A stretch of DNA of 41,056 nt from Janthinobacterium sp. (GTDB lineage Bacteria > Pseudomonadota > Gammaproteobacteria > Burkholderiales > Chitinibacteraceae), in assembly GCA_025360045.1 (NCBI GenBank), contig JANYCY010000048.1, forward strand, positions 1 to 41,056. The letters run 5' to 3'. Shown here in pieces: positions 9,614 through 19,792 of the stretch. The first letter of the stretch is position 1. The number at the start of each line of letters is the position of its first letter. The position numbers were made by a program, and so were the translations under genes. The notes under the pieces were generated by a model. That model did not search any database, was not told the origin of the DNA, and saw only the letters and a list, made by a program, of their open reading frames with translations.

Positions 9614-11311
9614 ATGCTGACCCGCTTTCATCCTCGTTCATTAGATATCCTCAGTGATTACAACAGGAGTCGATTGCTGGCTGATATCACAGCGGGCGTC
9701 AGCGTTGGCGTTGTTGCCCTGCCCTTGGCGATGGCCTTTGCTATTGCCAGTGGATTGCCCCCAGCGGCTGGGCTGACAACTGCAATTATTGCGGGCTTTT
9801 TAATTTCGCTATTAGGCGGCTCTAAAGTACAAATTGGTGGACCTGCTGGGGCATTTATTGTGGTGGTGTACGCCATCGTCCAGCAATATGGAGTTGGCAA
9901 TTTATTATTAGCCACCATGCTGGCAGGCATATTTATGTTTTTACTCGGCCTATTTGGCCTTGGGGCATTAGTTCGGCATATTCCTGTATCTATTGTGATT
10001 GGATTTACCAATGGTATTGCAGCCTTAATTGCCCTCTCCCAGCTTAATGATTTTCTTGGTTTAAATATCAATCATTTACCTGCTGAATTCTTTTCAAAAA
10101 TCAAAGCCATTACCCTTAGTCTGCCCAATGCTCACCTTGCTACGCTAGCAATTGGGATTTTCTCCTTGGCCGTATTAATTATTTGGCCAAAAATAGCGCG
10201 ACATTTACCCTCAGGCTTAAAACAAATTCCCGGCAGTATGATTGCCCTTGTACTTGGCACCTTACTTGCACAATGGCCAGAGATTCACGTTCCTACCATT
10301 GCCAGCCACTTTGGCGATATTCCATCGCAACTGCCTAGCCCTGCATTTCCTCAATTTACTTGGCATTCTTTGGCCGCCATTATTCAGCCCGCGCTGACCA
10401 TTGCGGTATTAGGCTCAATAGAATCATTGCTATGCGCGCGTATTGCCGATGGCATGATTAATGATAGGCATAACCCCAATCAAGAGCTCATGGCTCAGGG
10501 TATTGCCAATTTTGTTTCGCCCTTGTTTGGCGGATTTTGCGCCACCGGCACCATTGCTCGCACTGTCACCAATATTAATAGCGGAGCCAGCAGCCCTGTT
10601 TCTGGCATGGTGCATGCCTTATCTATTTTGCTCATCATGGCCATTGCGGCACCTTTTGCAAAACTGATACCACTTTCCACACTTGCCGCTATATTGCTTT
10701 ATGTGGCTTGGAATATGGGCGAGTGGGCCGAGTTTCGACGCTTGCAACATTTCACCGGTAATTACCGCACTATTTTACTTGCTACTTTTATCCTAACCGT
10801 GGTTGTGGATTTAACCGTGGCGATGGAAGTCGGCTTAATGCTTGCCTGTGTTTTCTTTATTACCCGCGTATCCAGCCTCACCCATTTAAATACAATTGAA
10901 TTACCCGCCCATATGGCAGGTAATAGCGATCAAATTGAGGCATGGAGTATTCATGGCTCTTTATTTTTTGGCTCAATTGCTAAAATAGAAAGCTTACTCG
11001 ACCCACATAAAATCCAGCCCGACTTACTAATTTTAGATTTGTCCTCCTTACTCAATATGGATACCACAGGGCTAGAAGCATTAGAAACGCTGCTTCATTT
11101 ATTACATCACCAAGGCGCTTGCCTGATTATTTGTGGCGCAGGAATACAGCCCAATTCGCTCATCCATCGCTCTGGGTTTTATCAGCATCTAGGCTCAGAA
11201 TTCTTATTGCCCGATTTACCCAGTGCATGGCAATGGGCCGATCATGTGCTTAAAAAAAACCAAGCAAATCGCCATGGCACCACAGAAAACACCCAACCTA
11301 CTAATTTGTGA
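9614..11311 (+). CDS. SulP-family inorganic anion transporter with STAS domain
   Basis: A 565-residue inner membrane permease of the SLC26/SulP family. The N-terminal signature is clear (DITAGVSVGVVALPLAMAFA, then GGSKVQIGGPAGAF) and about 12-14 hydrophobic segments run to about residue 430. A cytoplasmic STAS domain follows (about 445-545, with LLILDLSSLLNMDTTGLEAL). Family members carry sulfate, bicarbonate or dicarboxylates by proton or sodium coupling; nothing here fixes the substrate, and no sulfur or carbonic anhydrase gene is nearby. No clear Shine-Dalgarno precedes the ATG. A perfect 11-base hairpin (11301-11327) overlaps its stop codon. Confidence 0.92.
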   Translation: MLTRFHPRSLDILSDYNRSRLLADITAGVSVGVVALPLAMAFAIASGLPPAAGLTTAIIAGFLISLLGGSKVQIGGPAGAFIVVVYAIVQQYGVGNLLLATMLAGIFMFLLGLFGLGALVRHIPVSIVIGFTNGIAALIALSQLNDFLGLNINHLPAEFFSKIKAITLSLPNAHLATLAIGIFSLAVLIIWPKIARHLPSGLKQIPGSMIALVLGTLLAQWPEIHVPTIASHFGDIPSQLPSPAFPQFTWHSLAAIIQPALTIAVLGSIESLLCARIADGMINDRHNPNQELMAQGIANFVSPLFGGFCATGTIARTVTNINSGASSPVSGMVHALSILLIMAIAAPFAKLIPLSTLAAILLYVAWNMGEWAEFRRLQHFTGNYRTILLATFILTVVVDLTVAMEVGLMLACVFFITRVSSLTHLNTIELPAHMAGNSDQIEAWSIHGSLFFGSIAKIESLLDPHKIQPDLLILDLSSLLNMDTTGLEALETLLHLLHHQGACLIICGAGIQPNSLIHRSGFYQHLGSEFLLPDLPSAWQWADHVLKKNQANRHGTTENTQPTNL

Positions 11312-11327
11312 TTTAGTCACAAATTAG
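11301..11327 (+). terminator. Hairpin at the end of the SulP gene
   Basis: CTAATTTGTGA and TCACAAATTAG form a perfect 11-base stem with a 5-base loop that includes the stop codon. The following tract (TACTATTTGTCATT) is only moderately T-rich, so termination is plausible but not certain. Confidence 0.45.
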
Positions 11328-11475
11328 TACTATTTGTCATTACAAACCCAGAAATCATTGTTAGAGTACTTGTCGCTTTTCTATGCCAATAATCTTATAA
11401 ATACATGGGCATAGCACTGAAATCCGCTTTTTACCCCCAAACGGCCTCGTTTCTTTGGCCACTACAAGGAGATGC

Positions 11476-13488
11476 ATGAATACAAGCCCCCAACCCCGCT
11501 TCCACCACACACTAAGCATGCCGGTGTTTTTACCCAGCATGATTTTAATTGGCGTTTTACTCGCCATTTGCACCATTAACCCGCAGGCCGCTGAACAACT
11601 TTTCTCGCAGGGACAAGTTTGGATCACGCAAAATTTCAGCTGGTTTTATATTTTTTCTGTTGCCATCTTTATCATCACCCTCGTCGCCATCGCTTGCAGC
11701 CCCTACGGCCATATCCGCCTAGGCCCTGACGATGCAAAACCCGAATACAACTTTACCTCTTGGGTGGCCATGCTGTTTGCCGCTGGCATGGGTATTGGTC
11801 TGATGTATTTCGGCGTGGGCGAGCCAATGCAGCATTATTTATCACCACCACTGGCCCAAGGCAGCACCATGGCTGCCGCCCGTGAAGCAATGACCATGAC
11901 TTTCTTTCATTGGGGCTTTCATGCTTGGGCAATTTACTGCCTTGTTGGCCTCGTGCTGGCCTACTTTGGCTTTCGCTACAATCTGCCGCTAACCATCCGC
12001 TCCGGCCTTTACCCGATTTTACGCGACAAAATCAATGGCCCAATTGGCCATGCCGTCGATGTATTTGCGCTTTGCGGCACAATTTTCGGGATTGCCACCA
12101 CGCTGGGCTACGGTATTTTGCAAATCAGCGCTGGGCTGCATTCGCTTACTGGCTGGGATACTTCTCATCTGCAATTTCAGTACGGCCTGATTGCCGTAGT
12201 GATTGGTCTTGCGGGCTGGTCGGCCGCATCAGGGCTAGATAAAGGCGTGCGCCGCCTGAGCGAGCTTAATTTAAGCCTCGCTATTATCTTGATGCTGTTT
12301 GTGCTATTTGCTGGGCCAACGCTGTTCCTACTCGGCGCATTTGGCGACAATATCGGCCATTATTTCTCTAGCCTTGTCGAGCTGACTTTCCGCTCTTATA
12401 CCTACGAGCCAACACAAAAAGAAGGCTGGTTTAGCGGCTGGACACTGCTGTATTGGGCGTGGTGGATTTCTTGGTCGCCTTTTGTTGGGATGTTTATTGC
12501 CCGCATTTCCCGTGGCCGTACCTTACGTGAATTTATCATCGGCGTGATGCTGATTCCTGCTCTGTTTAACTTGGTATGGATGACGATTTTTGGCAATACC
12601 GCCATTTGGCTGGATATGCATACTGCCGCTGGTGCGCTATCGCAAACGGCGGGCAATGTGGATGCGCTGCTGTTTAAATTCTTTGAATATCTGCCGCTGG
12701 TGAAGGTCACCTCATCGATCACCGTCCTACTGATTGCCGTGTTTTTTGTCACTTCAGCGGATTCGGGCGCTTTTGTGCTCAACACCATCGCCACCCGTGG
12801 TGCAGATAAATCACCCGCTTGGCAAAGCCTGTTTTGGGCGGGCCTACTCGGTGTGACTGCTGCAATTTTACTGACGACAGGTGGTTTAAAAGCGCTACAA
12901 GCCGTCACGCTGATTGCTGCCCTGCCGTTCACGGTGATTATGCTGCTACTCTGCTTTAGCCTTTGCAAAGGCTTGGCGGCAGACAGGCAGCACTTCTCGC
13001 AGAAGTTCTCACCTGGCACGACCTTCTGGACGGGTCAGCACTGGCGAACTCGTCTTGCGCAAATTTTGCATGAGCCGCGCTTGAGTGATGTCGAAAAATT
13101 CATCACCAAAAGTGTTGAACCTGCGCTCAATGAAGTCGCTAGCGAGCTGCAAAAACAAGGTCTAAGTGCTTCAGTATTGCAAGGCGTAGATGGCGCGGTT
13201 TCCTTAATTGTTCCCCAAGCGAATCTGCGTGACTTTGTTTATGGCGTGCGGCCTTTAAAGCAGCCAGTTGCAACCTTTGCCCTACGTGACGCATCGCTGC
13301 CGATGTCGAGCAGACCGCATCACTATGTGCCCATCACCTTCTTTGAAGACGGCCGCCAAGGCTACGATGTGCAATATTTGATCCAGCAAGAGCTGATTGC
13401 CGATGTGCTCAAACAATACGAGCGGTATTTAAGCTTGGTGCAAAATCAAGACACGCATCTACTCAATAGCGCACCGGGCCACACCTAA
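11476..13488 (+). CDS. BCCT-family transporter (choline/glycine betaine type)
   Basis: A 670-residue inner membrane transporter of the betaine/choline/carnitine family. It shows the glycine-rich motif AAGMGIGLMYFGVGEPMQHY and the hallmark WAWWISWSPFVGMFIARISRG. About 12 membrane helices end near residue 500, followed by a hydrophilic C-terminal domain of roughly 160 residues like that of E. coli BetT (677 residues), which in that group senses osmotic stress. Uptake of choline or glycine betaine is likely. An in-frame TTG lies seven codons upstream, but the ATG at 11476 follows AAGGAGATGC and is preferred. A strong terminator follows, so it is not cotranscribed with gcvT, although both could serve betaine-to-glycine metabolism. 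Confidence 0.92.
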   Translation: MNTSPQPRFHHTLSMPVFLPSMILIGVLLAICTINPQAAEQLFSQGQVWITQNFSWFYIFSVAIFIITLVAIACSPYGHIRLGPDDAKPEYNFTSWVAMLFAAGMGIGLMYFGVGEPMQHYLSPPLAQGSTMAAAREAMTMTFFHWGFHAWAIYCLVGLVLAYFGFRYNLPLTIRSGLYPILRDKINGPIGHAVDVFALCGTIFGIATTLGYGILQISAGLHSLTGWDTSHLQFQYGLIAVVIGLAGWSAASGLDKGVRRLSELNLSLAIILMLFVLFAGPTLFLLGAFGDNIGHYFSSLVELTFRSYTYEPTQKEGWFSGWTLLYWAWWISWSPFVGMFIARISRGRTLREFIIGVMLIPALFNLVWMTIFGNTAIWLDMHTAAGALSQTAGNVDALLFKFFEYLPLVKVTSSITVLLIAVFFVTSADSGAFVLNTIATRGADKSPAWQSLFWAGLLGVTAAILLTTGGLKALQAVTLIAALPFTVIMLLLCFSLCKGLAADRQHFSQKFSPGTTFWTGQHWRTRLAQILHEPRLSDVEKFITKSVEPALNEVASELQKQGLSASVLQGVDGAVSLIVPQANLRDFVYGVRPLKQPVATFALRDASLPMSSRPHHYVPITFFEDGRQGYDVQYLIQQELIADVLKQYERYLSLVQNQDTHLLNSAPGHT

Positions 13489-13507
13489 TAGATTCGAGTG
13501 CCCCAAT

Positions 13508-13540
13508 AAAGCCCCGCTCATATTTGAGCGGGGCTTTATG
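13508..13540 (+). terminator. Rho-independent terminator after the BCCT gene
   Basis: AAAGCCCCGCTCA and TGAGCGGGGCTTT form a perfect 13-base stem with a four-base loop (TATT). The A and T tracts would let it work in both directions. It separates the transporter from the glycine cleavage locus. Confidence 0.9.
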
Positions 13541-13597
13541 CTGTTTAAATACCCTAAAATCATAAAGAATGTGCACATCAACTTGTACATGTAAAAA

Positions 13598-13626
13598 TTG
13601 ACAAACACCGCCTAAGTGGTTAAATT
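13598..13626 (+). promoter_or_regulatory. Sigma-70 promoter of the gcv locus
   Basis: TTGACA (13598-13603) and TAAATT (13621-13626) are separated by exactly 17 bases. Transcription would begin around 13633, just before the first glycine aptamer. Confidence 0.75.
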
Positions 13627-13636
13627 TCGACCACTA

Positions 13637-13826
13637 AAGAGGAGAGAGTAGCTAGGGAAAACCCTAGTTACCGCCGAAGGCGCAACGCCCGCGAACGCTC
13701 AGGCAAAAGGACTCTTTGGCATCAACACTCTGGAGAGCGGCGTATAAAACGCCCACCGAAGGGGCTAACAAAACGGATCGTCATGAGCCGTTTTGGAATC
13801 TCTCAGGTACCAAGGACAGAGGGGCC
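13637..13826 (+). ncRNA. Tandem glycine riboswitch (two aptamers)
   Basis: Two consecutive glycine aptamers can be read. The first (about 13637-13722) contains GGAGAGAG, GCCGAAGGCGCAA and CTCAGGCAAAAGGAC. The second (about 13729-13826) contains TGGAGAGCGG, CACCGAAGGGGCTAAC and CTCTCAGGTACCAAGGACAG. These are the conserved core elements of the gcvT-type glycine riboswitch, which typically switches on glycine cleavage genes when glycine is abundant. About 50 bases lie between the second aptamer and the gcvT start codon. No strong terminator stem is obvious there, so control of translation initiation is the likelier mechanism. Confidence 0.95.
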
Positions 13827-13876
13827 GCTGCACAAACCAGCCAGATTTGGCTCGCAGTGCTATGCCCGAGAGTGCC

Positions 13877-14968
13877 ATGTCCGCCCAACTTCACACTACC
13901 CCACTTAATGCAGCCCACCGCGTAGCCAACGCCCGTATGGTCGATTTTGGTGGCTGGGACATGCCCGTAAACTATGGCTCGCAAATCGAAGAACACCATG
14001 CTGTTCGTACCGATGCAGGCATGTTTGATGTAAGCCATATGCGTGTGGTGGATATTAGGGGCGAACAAGTTCGCGCCTTTCTGACCCGCGCCCTTGCCAA
14101 TAATGTGGCCAAGCTTAAAGTTTCTGGTAAAGCGCTCTATTCTTGCCTGCTCAACCCACAAGCCACCGTGATCGACGATTTGATTGTTTATTACTTCACC
14201 GAAGATTACTTCCGCCTTGTGGTGAATGCGGGCACCGCAGATAAAGACATCGCATGGATGCAGCAGCTTAATAGCGATTGGAATACCGGCCTCACCATTA
14301 CCTCCCGCAATGATTTAGCCATTTTGGCCGTACAAGGCCCGAACGCCCGCGCTAAAGTTTGGCAAGTTTTGCCAGAAACCCAAGCTGCCAGCTCAGACCT
14401 CAAGCCTTTTAATGCCGCACAAATTGGCGAAGTCATGATCGCCCGCACCGGCTACACCGGTGAAGACGGCTTTGAAGTGGTTTTGCCTGCTACGCAAATT
14501 GAAAACTTTTGGAATCAACTCATCGCCGCTGGCGTTCGCCCATGTGGCCTAGGCGCACGCGACACGCTGCGTTTAGAAGCCGGGATGAATCTATACGGCC
14601 AAGATATGGACGAAACCATCAATCCGCTGAACGCAGGATTGGCTTGGACCATTGATTTAGTTTCTGAGCGTGATTTCGTAGGCAAAGAAGCCCTCGTTAC
14701 CCAAGGCCAGACTCAACAATTTCTTGGCTTATTGCTGCTAGATAAAGGCGGCGTCTTACGTGGCCATCAGGTGGTGCATACCGAACACGGGACCGGAGAG
14801 ATCACCAGCGGCACCTTCTCCCCTAGCCTGCAACAATCCATCGCTATGGCACGTTTACCGCTGGGCGTTGCGATCGGCGACACCGTACACGTAGCGATCC
14901 GCGACAAAAAACTAGCCGCCCGCGTGGTAAAAATGCCTTTTGTACGCAACGGCAAATCACAGCTTTAA
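13877..14968 (+). CDS. gcvT: Glycine cleavage system T protein (aminomethyltransferase)
   Basis: A 363-residue cytoplasmic aminomethyltransferase, the T protein of the glycine cleavage system. It moves the one-carbon unit from the aminomethyl-lipoyl arm of GcvH to tetrahydrofolate and releases ammonia. Visible family marks are [18 protein letters not shown] near the N-terminus, [20 protein letters not shown] with the conserved Asp100/Asp101, GYTGEDGFE, and [20 protein letters not shown]. Length matches E. coli GcvT (364). Reading upstream in frame would enter the riboswitch; ATGs at 13862 and 13877 are possible, and 13877 gives the family N-terminus with a GAGAG just before it. Regulation by the glycine riboswitch is clear from position. 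The next gene, gcvH, is 252 bases away, across a palindromic repeat. Confidence 0.97.
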   Translation: MSAQLHTTPLNAAHRVANARMVDFGGWDMPVNYGSQIEEHHAVRTDAGMFDVSHMRVVDIRGEQVRAFLTRALANNVAKLKVSGKALYSCLLNPQATVIDDLIVYYFTEDYFRLVVNAGTADKDIAWMQQLNSDWNTGLTITSRNDLAILAVQGPNARAKVWQVLPETQAASSDLKPFNAAQIGEVMIARTGYTGEDGFEVVLPATQIENFWNQLIAAGVRPCGLGARDTLRLEAGMNLYGQDMDETINPLNAGLAWTIDLVSERDFVGKEALVTQGQTQQFLGLLLLDKGGVLRGHQVVHTEHGTGEITSGTFSPSLQQSIAMARLPLGVAIGDTVHVAIRDKKLAARVVKMPFVRNGKSQL

Positions 14969-14993
14969 ATAAACTGACAAACAGATACGACTC

Positions 14994-15109
14994 AAAACCC
15001 AAATTTTAAAACACGAAGGACACAGAGTTTCACGGAGAAAAACTTCAAGAATTTTTTCTCCGTGGCCCTCCGTGTTCTCCTAAACTCCGTGGTTCAAGGT
15101 TTGGGTTTT
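14994..15109. repeat. AAACCCAAATT / CTCCGTG palindromic repeat between gcvT and gcvH
   Basis: An inverted repeat of about 116 bases. The left arm is AAAACCCAAATTTTAAAACA with CACAGAGTTTCACGGAGAAA. The right arm is TTTCTCCGTGGCCCTCCGTG with CTCCGTGGTTCAAGG and TTTGGGTTTT. It would fold into a long hairpin if gcvT and gcvH share a transcript. A second copy lies between gcvH and gcvP. Confidence 0.9.
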
Positions 15110-15220
15110 GAGAAAAAACACTGAACTTGTACTTAAGCATTTAAGCCAAATTGCTTTCATTCTTTTCATGCTGTTCACAGACTATATTTTTTAGCACTAA
15201 CCCCATACCGGAGTACTTTT

Positions 15221-15598
15221 ATGTCTATCCCTGCAAATTTGAAATTCACTGACACGCACGAATGGCTTCGTCTTGAAGCAGATGGCAGCATCACCATCGG
15301 CATTACCAACCACGCTCAAGAAGCACTGGGCGATATCGTGTTTTTGGAATTGCCAGCAGCCGGCACTCGTTATGCAAAAAACGACGCTTGTGGTGTGGTT
15401 GAGTCAGTTAAAGCCGCCAGCGATATCTACGCGCCACTGGCGGGTGTTATTCTGGCAAGCAACGACGACTTGACCAATGCTCCAGAACAAGTCAACACCG
15501 ACGCTTACGGCGCATGGTTATTCAAAATCACCCCAGATAACGCCGCCGACCTCGATGCCATGCTGAGCGCCGCCGATTACGAAAAAGCCATCGGCTAA
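15221..15598 (+). CDS. gcvH: Glycine cleavage system H protein (lipoyl carrier)
   Basis: A 125-residue lipoyl carrier protein that shuttles the aminomethyl group between GcvP and GcvT and delivers the reduced lipoyl arm to lipoamide dehydrogenase. The lipoylation site is Lys64 within [16 protein letters not shown]. The N-terminal [11 protein letters not shown] and the [15 protein letters not shown] strand are typical, and the length is normal. A CGGAGT ribosome site precedes the ATG. It lies between gcvT and gcvP, flanked on both sides by copies of the same palindromic repeat, so it may rely partly on its own promoter; the AT-rich stretch at 15120-15190 would be the place. Confidence 0.97.
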   Translation: MSIPANLKFTDTHEWLRLEADGSITIGITNHAQEALGDIVFLELPAAGTRYAKNDACGVVESVKAASDIYAPLAGVILASNDDLTNAPEQVNTDAYGAWLFKITPDNAADLDAMLSAADYEKAIG

Positions 15599-15619
15599 TT
15601 CTTCTGCTTAATAAATTCT

Positions 15620-15746
15620 AAAACCCAAATCTTGAAACACAAAGACTACTGAGAACACGGAGTTTCACGGAGAAAACCTCCGAGAGTTTATTTTTCTCCG
15701 TGACCCTCTGTGTTCTCCTAAACTCCGTGGTTCAAGGTTTGGGTTT
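15620..15746. repeat. AAACCCAAATC / CTCCGTG palindromic repeat between gcvH and gcvP
   Basis: An inverted repeat of about 127 bases, closely matching the copy at 14994-15109. The left arm is AAAACCCAAATCTTGAAACA then CACGGAGTTTCACGGAGAAA; the right arm is TTTTTCTCCGTGACCCTCTG then AAACTCCGTGGTTCAAGG and TTTGGGTTT. It ends 45 bases before the gcvP start codon. Confidence 0.9.
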
Positions 15747-15791
15747 GATGGGTTTTGACCTTTTGCCTCGTCCCCTTTTACGGTTGCCGCC

Positions 15792-18662
15792 ATGACCACT
15801 GCATCTCTTAGCCATCTTGAAGATCACGCCGCTTTTGTGGCTCGCCATATCGGCCCTAATGCAAGCGATGAAGCCGCTATGCTGGCCACATTGGGCTACG
15901 CTACACGCGCCGATCTGATTAAAAATATTGTTCCTGCCGCCATTCACCGTCAGGATGCTTTGCCGCTGGGTGAATTCACTCAGGCCAAGAGCGAAGCCGA
16001 GGCTTTGGCTACGCTAAAAGCCATTGCAGGCAAGAATGTGCTCAAAAAGAGCATGATTGGTCAGGGCTATTACGGCACCCATACTCCTAGCGTGATTTTA
16101 CGCAATATTTTAGAAAATCCGGCTTGGTACACGGCTTACACCCCATACCAGCCAGAAATCAGCCAAGGCCGCCTGGAAGCGATTATTAACTTTCAGCAAA
16201 TGATTACCGATATGACCGGCATGGCGATTGCCAATGCCTCGATGCTGGATGAAAGCACCGCCGCTGCCGAAGCGATGACGCTGCTGCTCAGAATGAGCAA
16301 AAGCAAATCGACCATTTTTTATGTTGCCGCAGACGTACTGCCACAAACCCGCGAAGTCATCGCCACCCGTGCAGCCCCACTGGGCATTGAAGTGCGCACC
16401 GGCCTTGGCGAAGCAGGCGATGGTTTTGGTGTACTGCTGCAATACCCGGGCGTAAACGGCGATGTGCCGGATTACCGCGCACTGGTGGCTGATTTACACG
16501 CTAAAGGCACTTTAGTGGTGGTAGCCGCTGATCTGCTGGCGCTCACCTTACTGGCAGCCCCTGGCGAATGGGGTGCAGACGTGGTAGTCGGCAATAGCCA
16601 ACGCTTTGGTGTACCGCTCGGCTTTGGTGGCCCGCACGCTGGCTTCTTGGCCACTCGTGATGAATTCAAGCGCTCAATGCCAGGCCGCTTGGTCGGCATT
16701 ACCATCGATGCGCAAGGCAAGAGCGCTTACCGTCTTGCCCTGCAAACCCGCGAGCAGCATATCCGCCGCGAAAAAGCCACATCTAATATCTGTACCGCCC
16801 AAGTATTGCTCGCCGTCATGGCCAGTATGTACGCGGTTTATCATGGCCCAAGTGGCTTAAAACGCATCGCACATCGCGTACACCGCCTGACCAGCATCTT
16901 GGCAGCGGGCTTGACCCAGCTCGACGCTAAAGTACTGAACAGCAACTGGTTTGATACGCTGACGATTTCGGTAAAAGAAGCGGCTTTAGTTCATGCCCTT
17001 GCGCACAACCACGGCATTAATTTGCGCGTCATTAACGCGACCACCGTCGGTGTATCGCTAGACGAAACCACCACGCGTGAAGATGTAGCAGCGCTCTGGC
17101 ATGTGTTTGCAGCAGGCAAAACATTGCCAGCTGTCGACGCCATCGATGCAGAAATCGCAGGTGCCTTGCCGGGCGAGTTGTTACGCCAGTCAGATTTCCT
17201 GACGCACCCTACCTTTAATCGCTATCACTCCGAAACAGAGATGATGCGCTACCTGCGTAGCTTGGCAGATAAAGATTTAGCGCTTGATCGCACCATGATC
17301 CCGCTCGGCTCTTGCACCATGAAGCTGAACGCAGCCAGCGAAATGATGCCGGTAACTTGGCCAGAATTTGCCAGCGTTCACCCCTTCGCACCTACGGCGC
17401 AAACCGAAGGCTATCGCGAAATGATCGCCCAGCTTGAAGCCATGCTCTGCGCGGCAACCGGCTACGCTGGCGTGAGCTTGCAGCCCAATGCGGGTAGCCA
17501 AGGTGAATACGCGGGTCTATTGATTATCAAGGCTTACCACGCATCACGTAACGATGCTGGCCGCGATATTGTGTTGATCCCTGCTTCCGCTCACGGCACC
17601 AACCCTGCTTCTGCGCAAATGGCTGGCCTCACCGTGGTGGTAGTGGCTTGCGATGAAGCCGGTAATATCGATCTGGCCGATTTACGCGCCAAGGCTGATA
17701 AACATAGCCAGAATATTGCCGCAATTATGATCACCTACCCAAGCACCCACGGTGTGTTTGAAGAGTCGGTCAAGGAAGTGTGCGATATCGTGCACGGCCA
17801 CGGCGGCCAAGTGTATATCGACGGTGCAAATATGAATGCCATGGTGGGCCTATGCGCGCCTGGCCAGTTTGGCGGCGATGTCAGCCACTTAAACCTGCAC
17901 AAAACATTCTGCATCCCTCACGGCGGCGGCGGCCCAGGTGTTGGCCCAGTGGCTGTGGCAGCACACTTAGTACCGTTTTTGCCTAATCAGCAAAGCAGCG
18001 GCTATGTGCGTGGTGAGCAGGGTATTGGCGCAGTCAGCGCCGCGCCGTTTGGCTCGGCCGCGATTTTGCCTATCTCATGGATGTATATCGCCATGATGGG
18101 AAGCGATGGTTTAAAGCGCGCAACTGAAGTGGCGATTCTCAACGCCAACTACATCGCCAAACGCCTCGCGCCTTTCTACCCTGTGCTTTATAGCGGCCAC
18201 GATGGCTTGGTTGCGCACGAATGTATTCTGGACCTGCGCCCACTTAAAGACGCCAGCGGCATCAGCAATGAAGATGTAGCAAAACGCCTGATGGATTACG
18301 GCTTCCACGCGCCAACCATGAGCTTCCCAGTACCTGGCACGCTAATGGTGGAGCCGACCGAAAGCGAATCAAAAGTAGAACTCGATCGCTTTATCGACGC
18401 CATGATCGCCATCCGCAGCGAAATCGATCGCGTGGTGAGCGGTGAATGGACTCTGGCGGATAATCCACTGGTCAATGCACCGCACACGGTAGAAGTATTG
18501 ACTAGCGACACGTGGGAGCACGGCTACACGCGAAGCGCAGCTGCATTCCCGCTAGAAAGCGTAAAACGTAATAAATACTGGCCACCAGTTGGCCGTGCAG
18601 ACAACGTTTACGGCGATCGCAATTTATTCTGCGCTTGCTTGCCGATGTCTGATTACGAATAA
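15792..18662 (+). CDS. gcvP: Glycine dehydrogenase (decarboxylating), P protein
   Basis: A 956-residue PLP enzyme that decarboxylates glycine and passes the aminomethyl group to lipoyl-GcvH. It is the single-chain form, with a non-catalytic N-terminal half (starting [17 protein letters not shown]) and a catalytic C-terminal half. The PLP lysine is Lys704 in [20 protein letters not shown], and the glycine-rich loop follows directly. The ending [15 protein letters not shown] is typical of the family. Length is normal (957 in E. coli). The ribosome site before the ATG is weak, which could fit translation in step with the upstream genes. A strong terminator follows. Confidence 0.98.
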   Translation: MTTASLSHLEDHAAFVARHIGPNASDEAAMLATLGYATRADLIKNIVPAAIHRQDALPLGEFTQAKSEAEALATLKAIAGKNVLKKSMIGQGYYGTHTPSVILRNILENPAWYTAYTPYQPEISQGRLEAIINFQQMITDMTGMAIANASMLDESTAAAEAMTLLLRMSKSKSTIFYVAADVLPQTREVIATRAAPLGIEVRTGLGEAGDGFGVLLQYPGVNGDVPDYRALVADLHAKGTLVVVAADLLALTLLAAPGEWGADVVVGNSQRFGVPLGFGGPHAGFLATRDEFKRSMPGRLVGITIDAQGKSAYRLALQTREQHIRREKATSNICTAQVLLAVMASMYAVYHGPSGLKRIAHRVHRLTSILAAGLTQLDAKVLNSNWFDTLTISVKEAALVHALAHNHGINLRVINATTVGVSLDETTTREDVAALWHVFAAGKTLPAVDAIDAEIAGALPGELLRQSDFLTHPTFNRYHSETEMMRYLRSLADKDLALDRTMIPLGSCTMKLNAASEMMPVTWPEFASVHPFAPTAQTEGYREMIAQLEAMLCAATGYAGVSLQPNAGSQGEYAGLLIIKAYHASRNDAGRDIVLIPASAHGTNPASAQMAGLTVVVVACDEAGNIDLADLRAKADKHSQNIAAIMITYPSTHGVFEESVKEVCDIVHGHGGQVYIDGANMNAMVGLCAPGQFGGDVSHLNLHKTFCIPHGGGGPGVGPVAVAAHLVPFLPNQQSSGYVRGEQGIGAVSAAPFGSAAILPISWMYIAMMGSDGLKRATEVAILNANYIAKRLAPFYPVLYSGHDGLVAHECILDLRPLKDASGISNEDVAKRLMDYGFHAPTMSFPVPGTLMVEPTESESKVELDRFIDAMIAIRSEIDRVVSGEWTLADNPLVNAPHTVEVLTSDTWEHGYTRSAAAFPLESVKRNKYWPPVGRADNVYGDRNLFCACLPMSDYE

Positions 18663-18682
18663 GCTTTTAAAAACATAAAGCA

Positions 18683-18712
18683 AAGGCCATCCGCGAGGGT
18701 GGCCTTTTTTAA
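18683..18712 (+). terminator. Rho-independent terminator after gcvP
   Basis: AAAGGCCATCC and GGGTGGCCTTTTTT form a GC-rich hairpin around GCGA, ending in a run of six T. It lies 20 bases after the gcvP stop codon. Confidence 0.9.
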
Positions 18713-18829
18713 TTAAAGCAGAATAATCAGCTCCGCTTACGATCAATTCAAACCGTCAAGCAGCCCATGTCACCGCCTGCGATTCATTAGCTATATTGCT
18801 AGAAATAAAACACATTACTGGAGTAAGAA

Positions 18830-19786
18830 ATGCGCTTAATGCATCTTCTCATATTGACGATTTCCCTCTCTGCAGCAGGCAATGCAATAGCAGCTCCGCA
18901 TAAGGTCGTTTTTATCCCCAAGGGGGCTACACAGATTTTTTGGAAAGAAATGGCTCGTGGAGCGGAAGACACGGCGAAAAATCTACATATTGAAATGGTT
19001 TGGCGAGGGCCAAGCCAAGAAGATGGGGTTGAAGCTCAAGCCCATATTATCGATTACTATATCCAGCAAAAATACTCTGGAATTATTTTAGCGCCCAATT
19101 CCCCAAGCAAACTCAATAAGGCCATTCGGGAATCAACCAAGAAAGGCATCAAAGTAGTGATCGTGGATTCCCCATTAGCAGAACAAAATAGCCTACCCTA
19201 TGTTGGAACAAATAATAAAGAAGCGGGTGCGCTGGCTGCGGCTCAAGCCGCCAAAGACTTTCCGCTAGTCAAAAAAATACTCCTGCTTCGATATTCCCCA
19301 CAACATGGCTCAACATCAGAGCGCGAAAAAGGTTTTTTAGAAAACATCCGTAAACAGCTCCCCAATACTGAAATTATTGACAGCAAATATGCAGGCATTA
19401 CGGTGCAGGAAGCCGAATCGAGTATGCATACCATTCTGGCTCAAATACCAGATATAGATCTTATCTTTACTCCGAATGAATCAAGCACGGAGGGCGCAAT
19501 ACGGGCACTCAAGGCAAAAAACCTTGCTGGAAAAATAAAACACTATGGCTTTGATTTTAATCACCAAATTAATGAGGCCATAAAAAATGGCAGTCTGAAT
19601 GGCGTGGTGATCCAAGACCCTTATTTAATGGGGAAAAAAGCCATGCATACTCTATTTGAATTACTCGAAAATAAACATATTCCGGCTAATTTAGAAACCC
19701 CTGCTCTTGTGATTACGCATAAAAACCTAAACATGCCTGAGATCAAAGCAAAGACAGACCCCTTTCTAAAACTCTACCCAAGATAA
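18830..19786 (+). CDS. Orphan periplasmic sugar-type substrate-binding protein
   Basis: A 318-residue periplasmic binding protein of the ribose/autoinducer-2 type (Peripla_BP_4-like). It has a signal peptide of about 21 residues ending near NAIAA. The mature part shows two Rossmann-like lobes (VVFIPKGATQIFWKEM, then GIILAPNSPSKLNKAI, VIVDSPL, YVGTNNKEAG). Such proteins capture sugars or related ligands for an ABC importer, or present them to a membrane sensor. No ABC permease or ATPase gene is nearby, so the partner lies elsewhere or is not a transporter. A GGAGTAAG ribosome site precedes the ATG. A MITE-like repeat begins seven bases after the stop codon. Confidence 0.85.
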   Translation: MRLMHLLILTISLSAAGNAIAAPHKVVFIPKGATQIFWKEMARGAEDTAKNLHIEMVWRGPSQEDGVEAQAHIIDYYIQQKYSGIILAPNSPSKLNKAIRESTKKGIKVVIVDSPLAEQNSLPYVGTNNKEAGALAAAQAAKDFPLVKKILLLRYSPQHGSTSEREKGFLENIRKQLPNTEIIDSKYAGITVQEAESSMHTILAQIPDIDLIFTPNESSTEGAIRALKAKNLAGKIKHYGFDFNHQINEAIKNGSLNGVVIQDPYLMGKKAMHTLFELLENKHIPANLETPALVITHKNLNMPEIKAKTDPFLKLYPR

Positions 19787-19792
19787 TTCTTC

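Noticed and set aside
12402-13019. 205-residue antisense frame within the BCCT gene
   Set aside because: Shadow of a well-supported transporter frame.
14994-15746. CRISPR array or leader in the repeated DNA around gcvH
   Set aside because: The repeats are long palindromes separated by a gene, without regular short repeats and spacers, and no cas genes are present.
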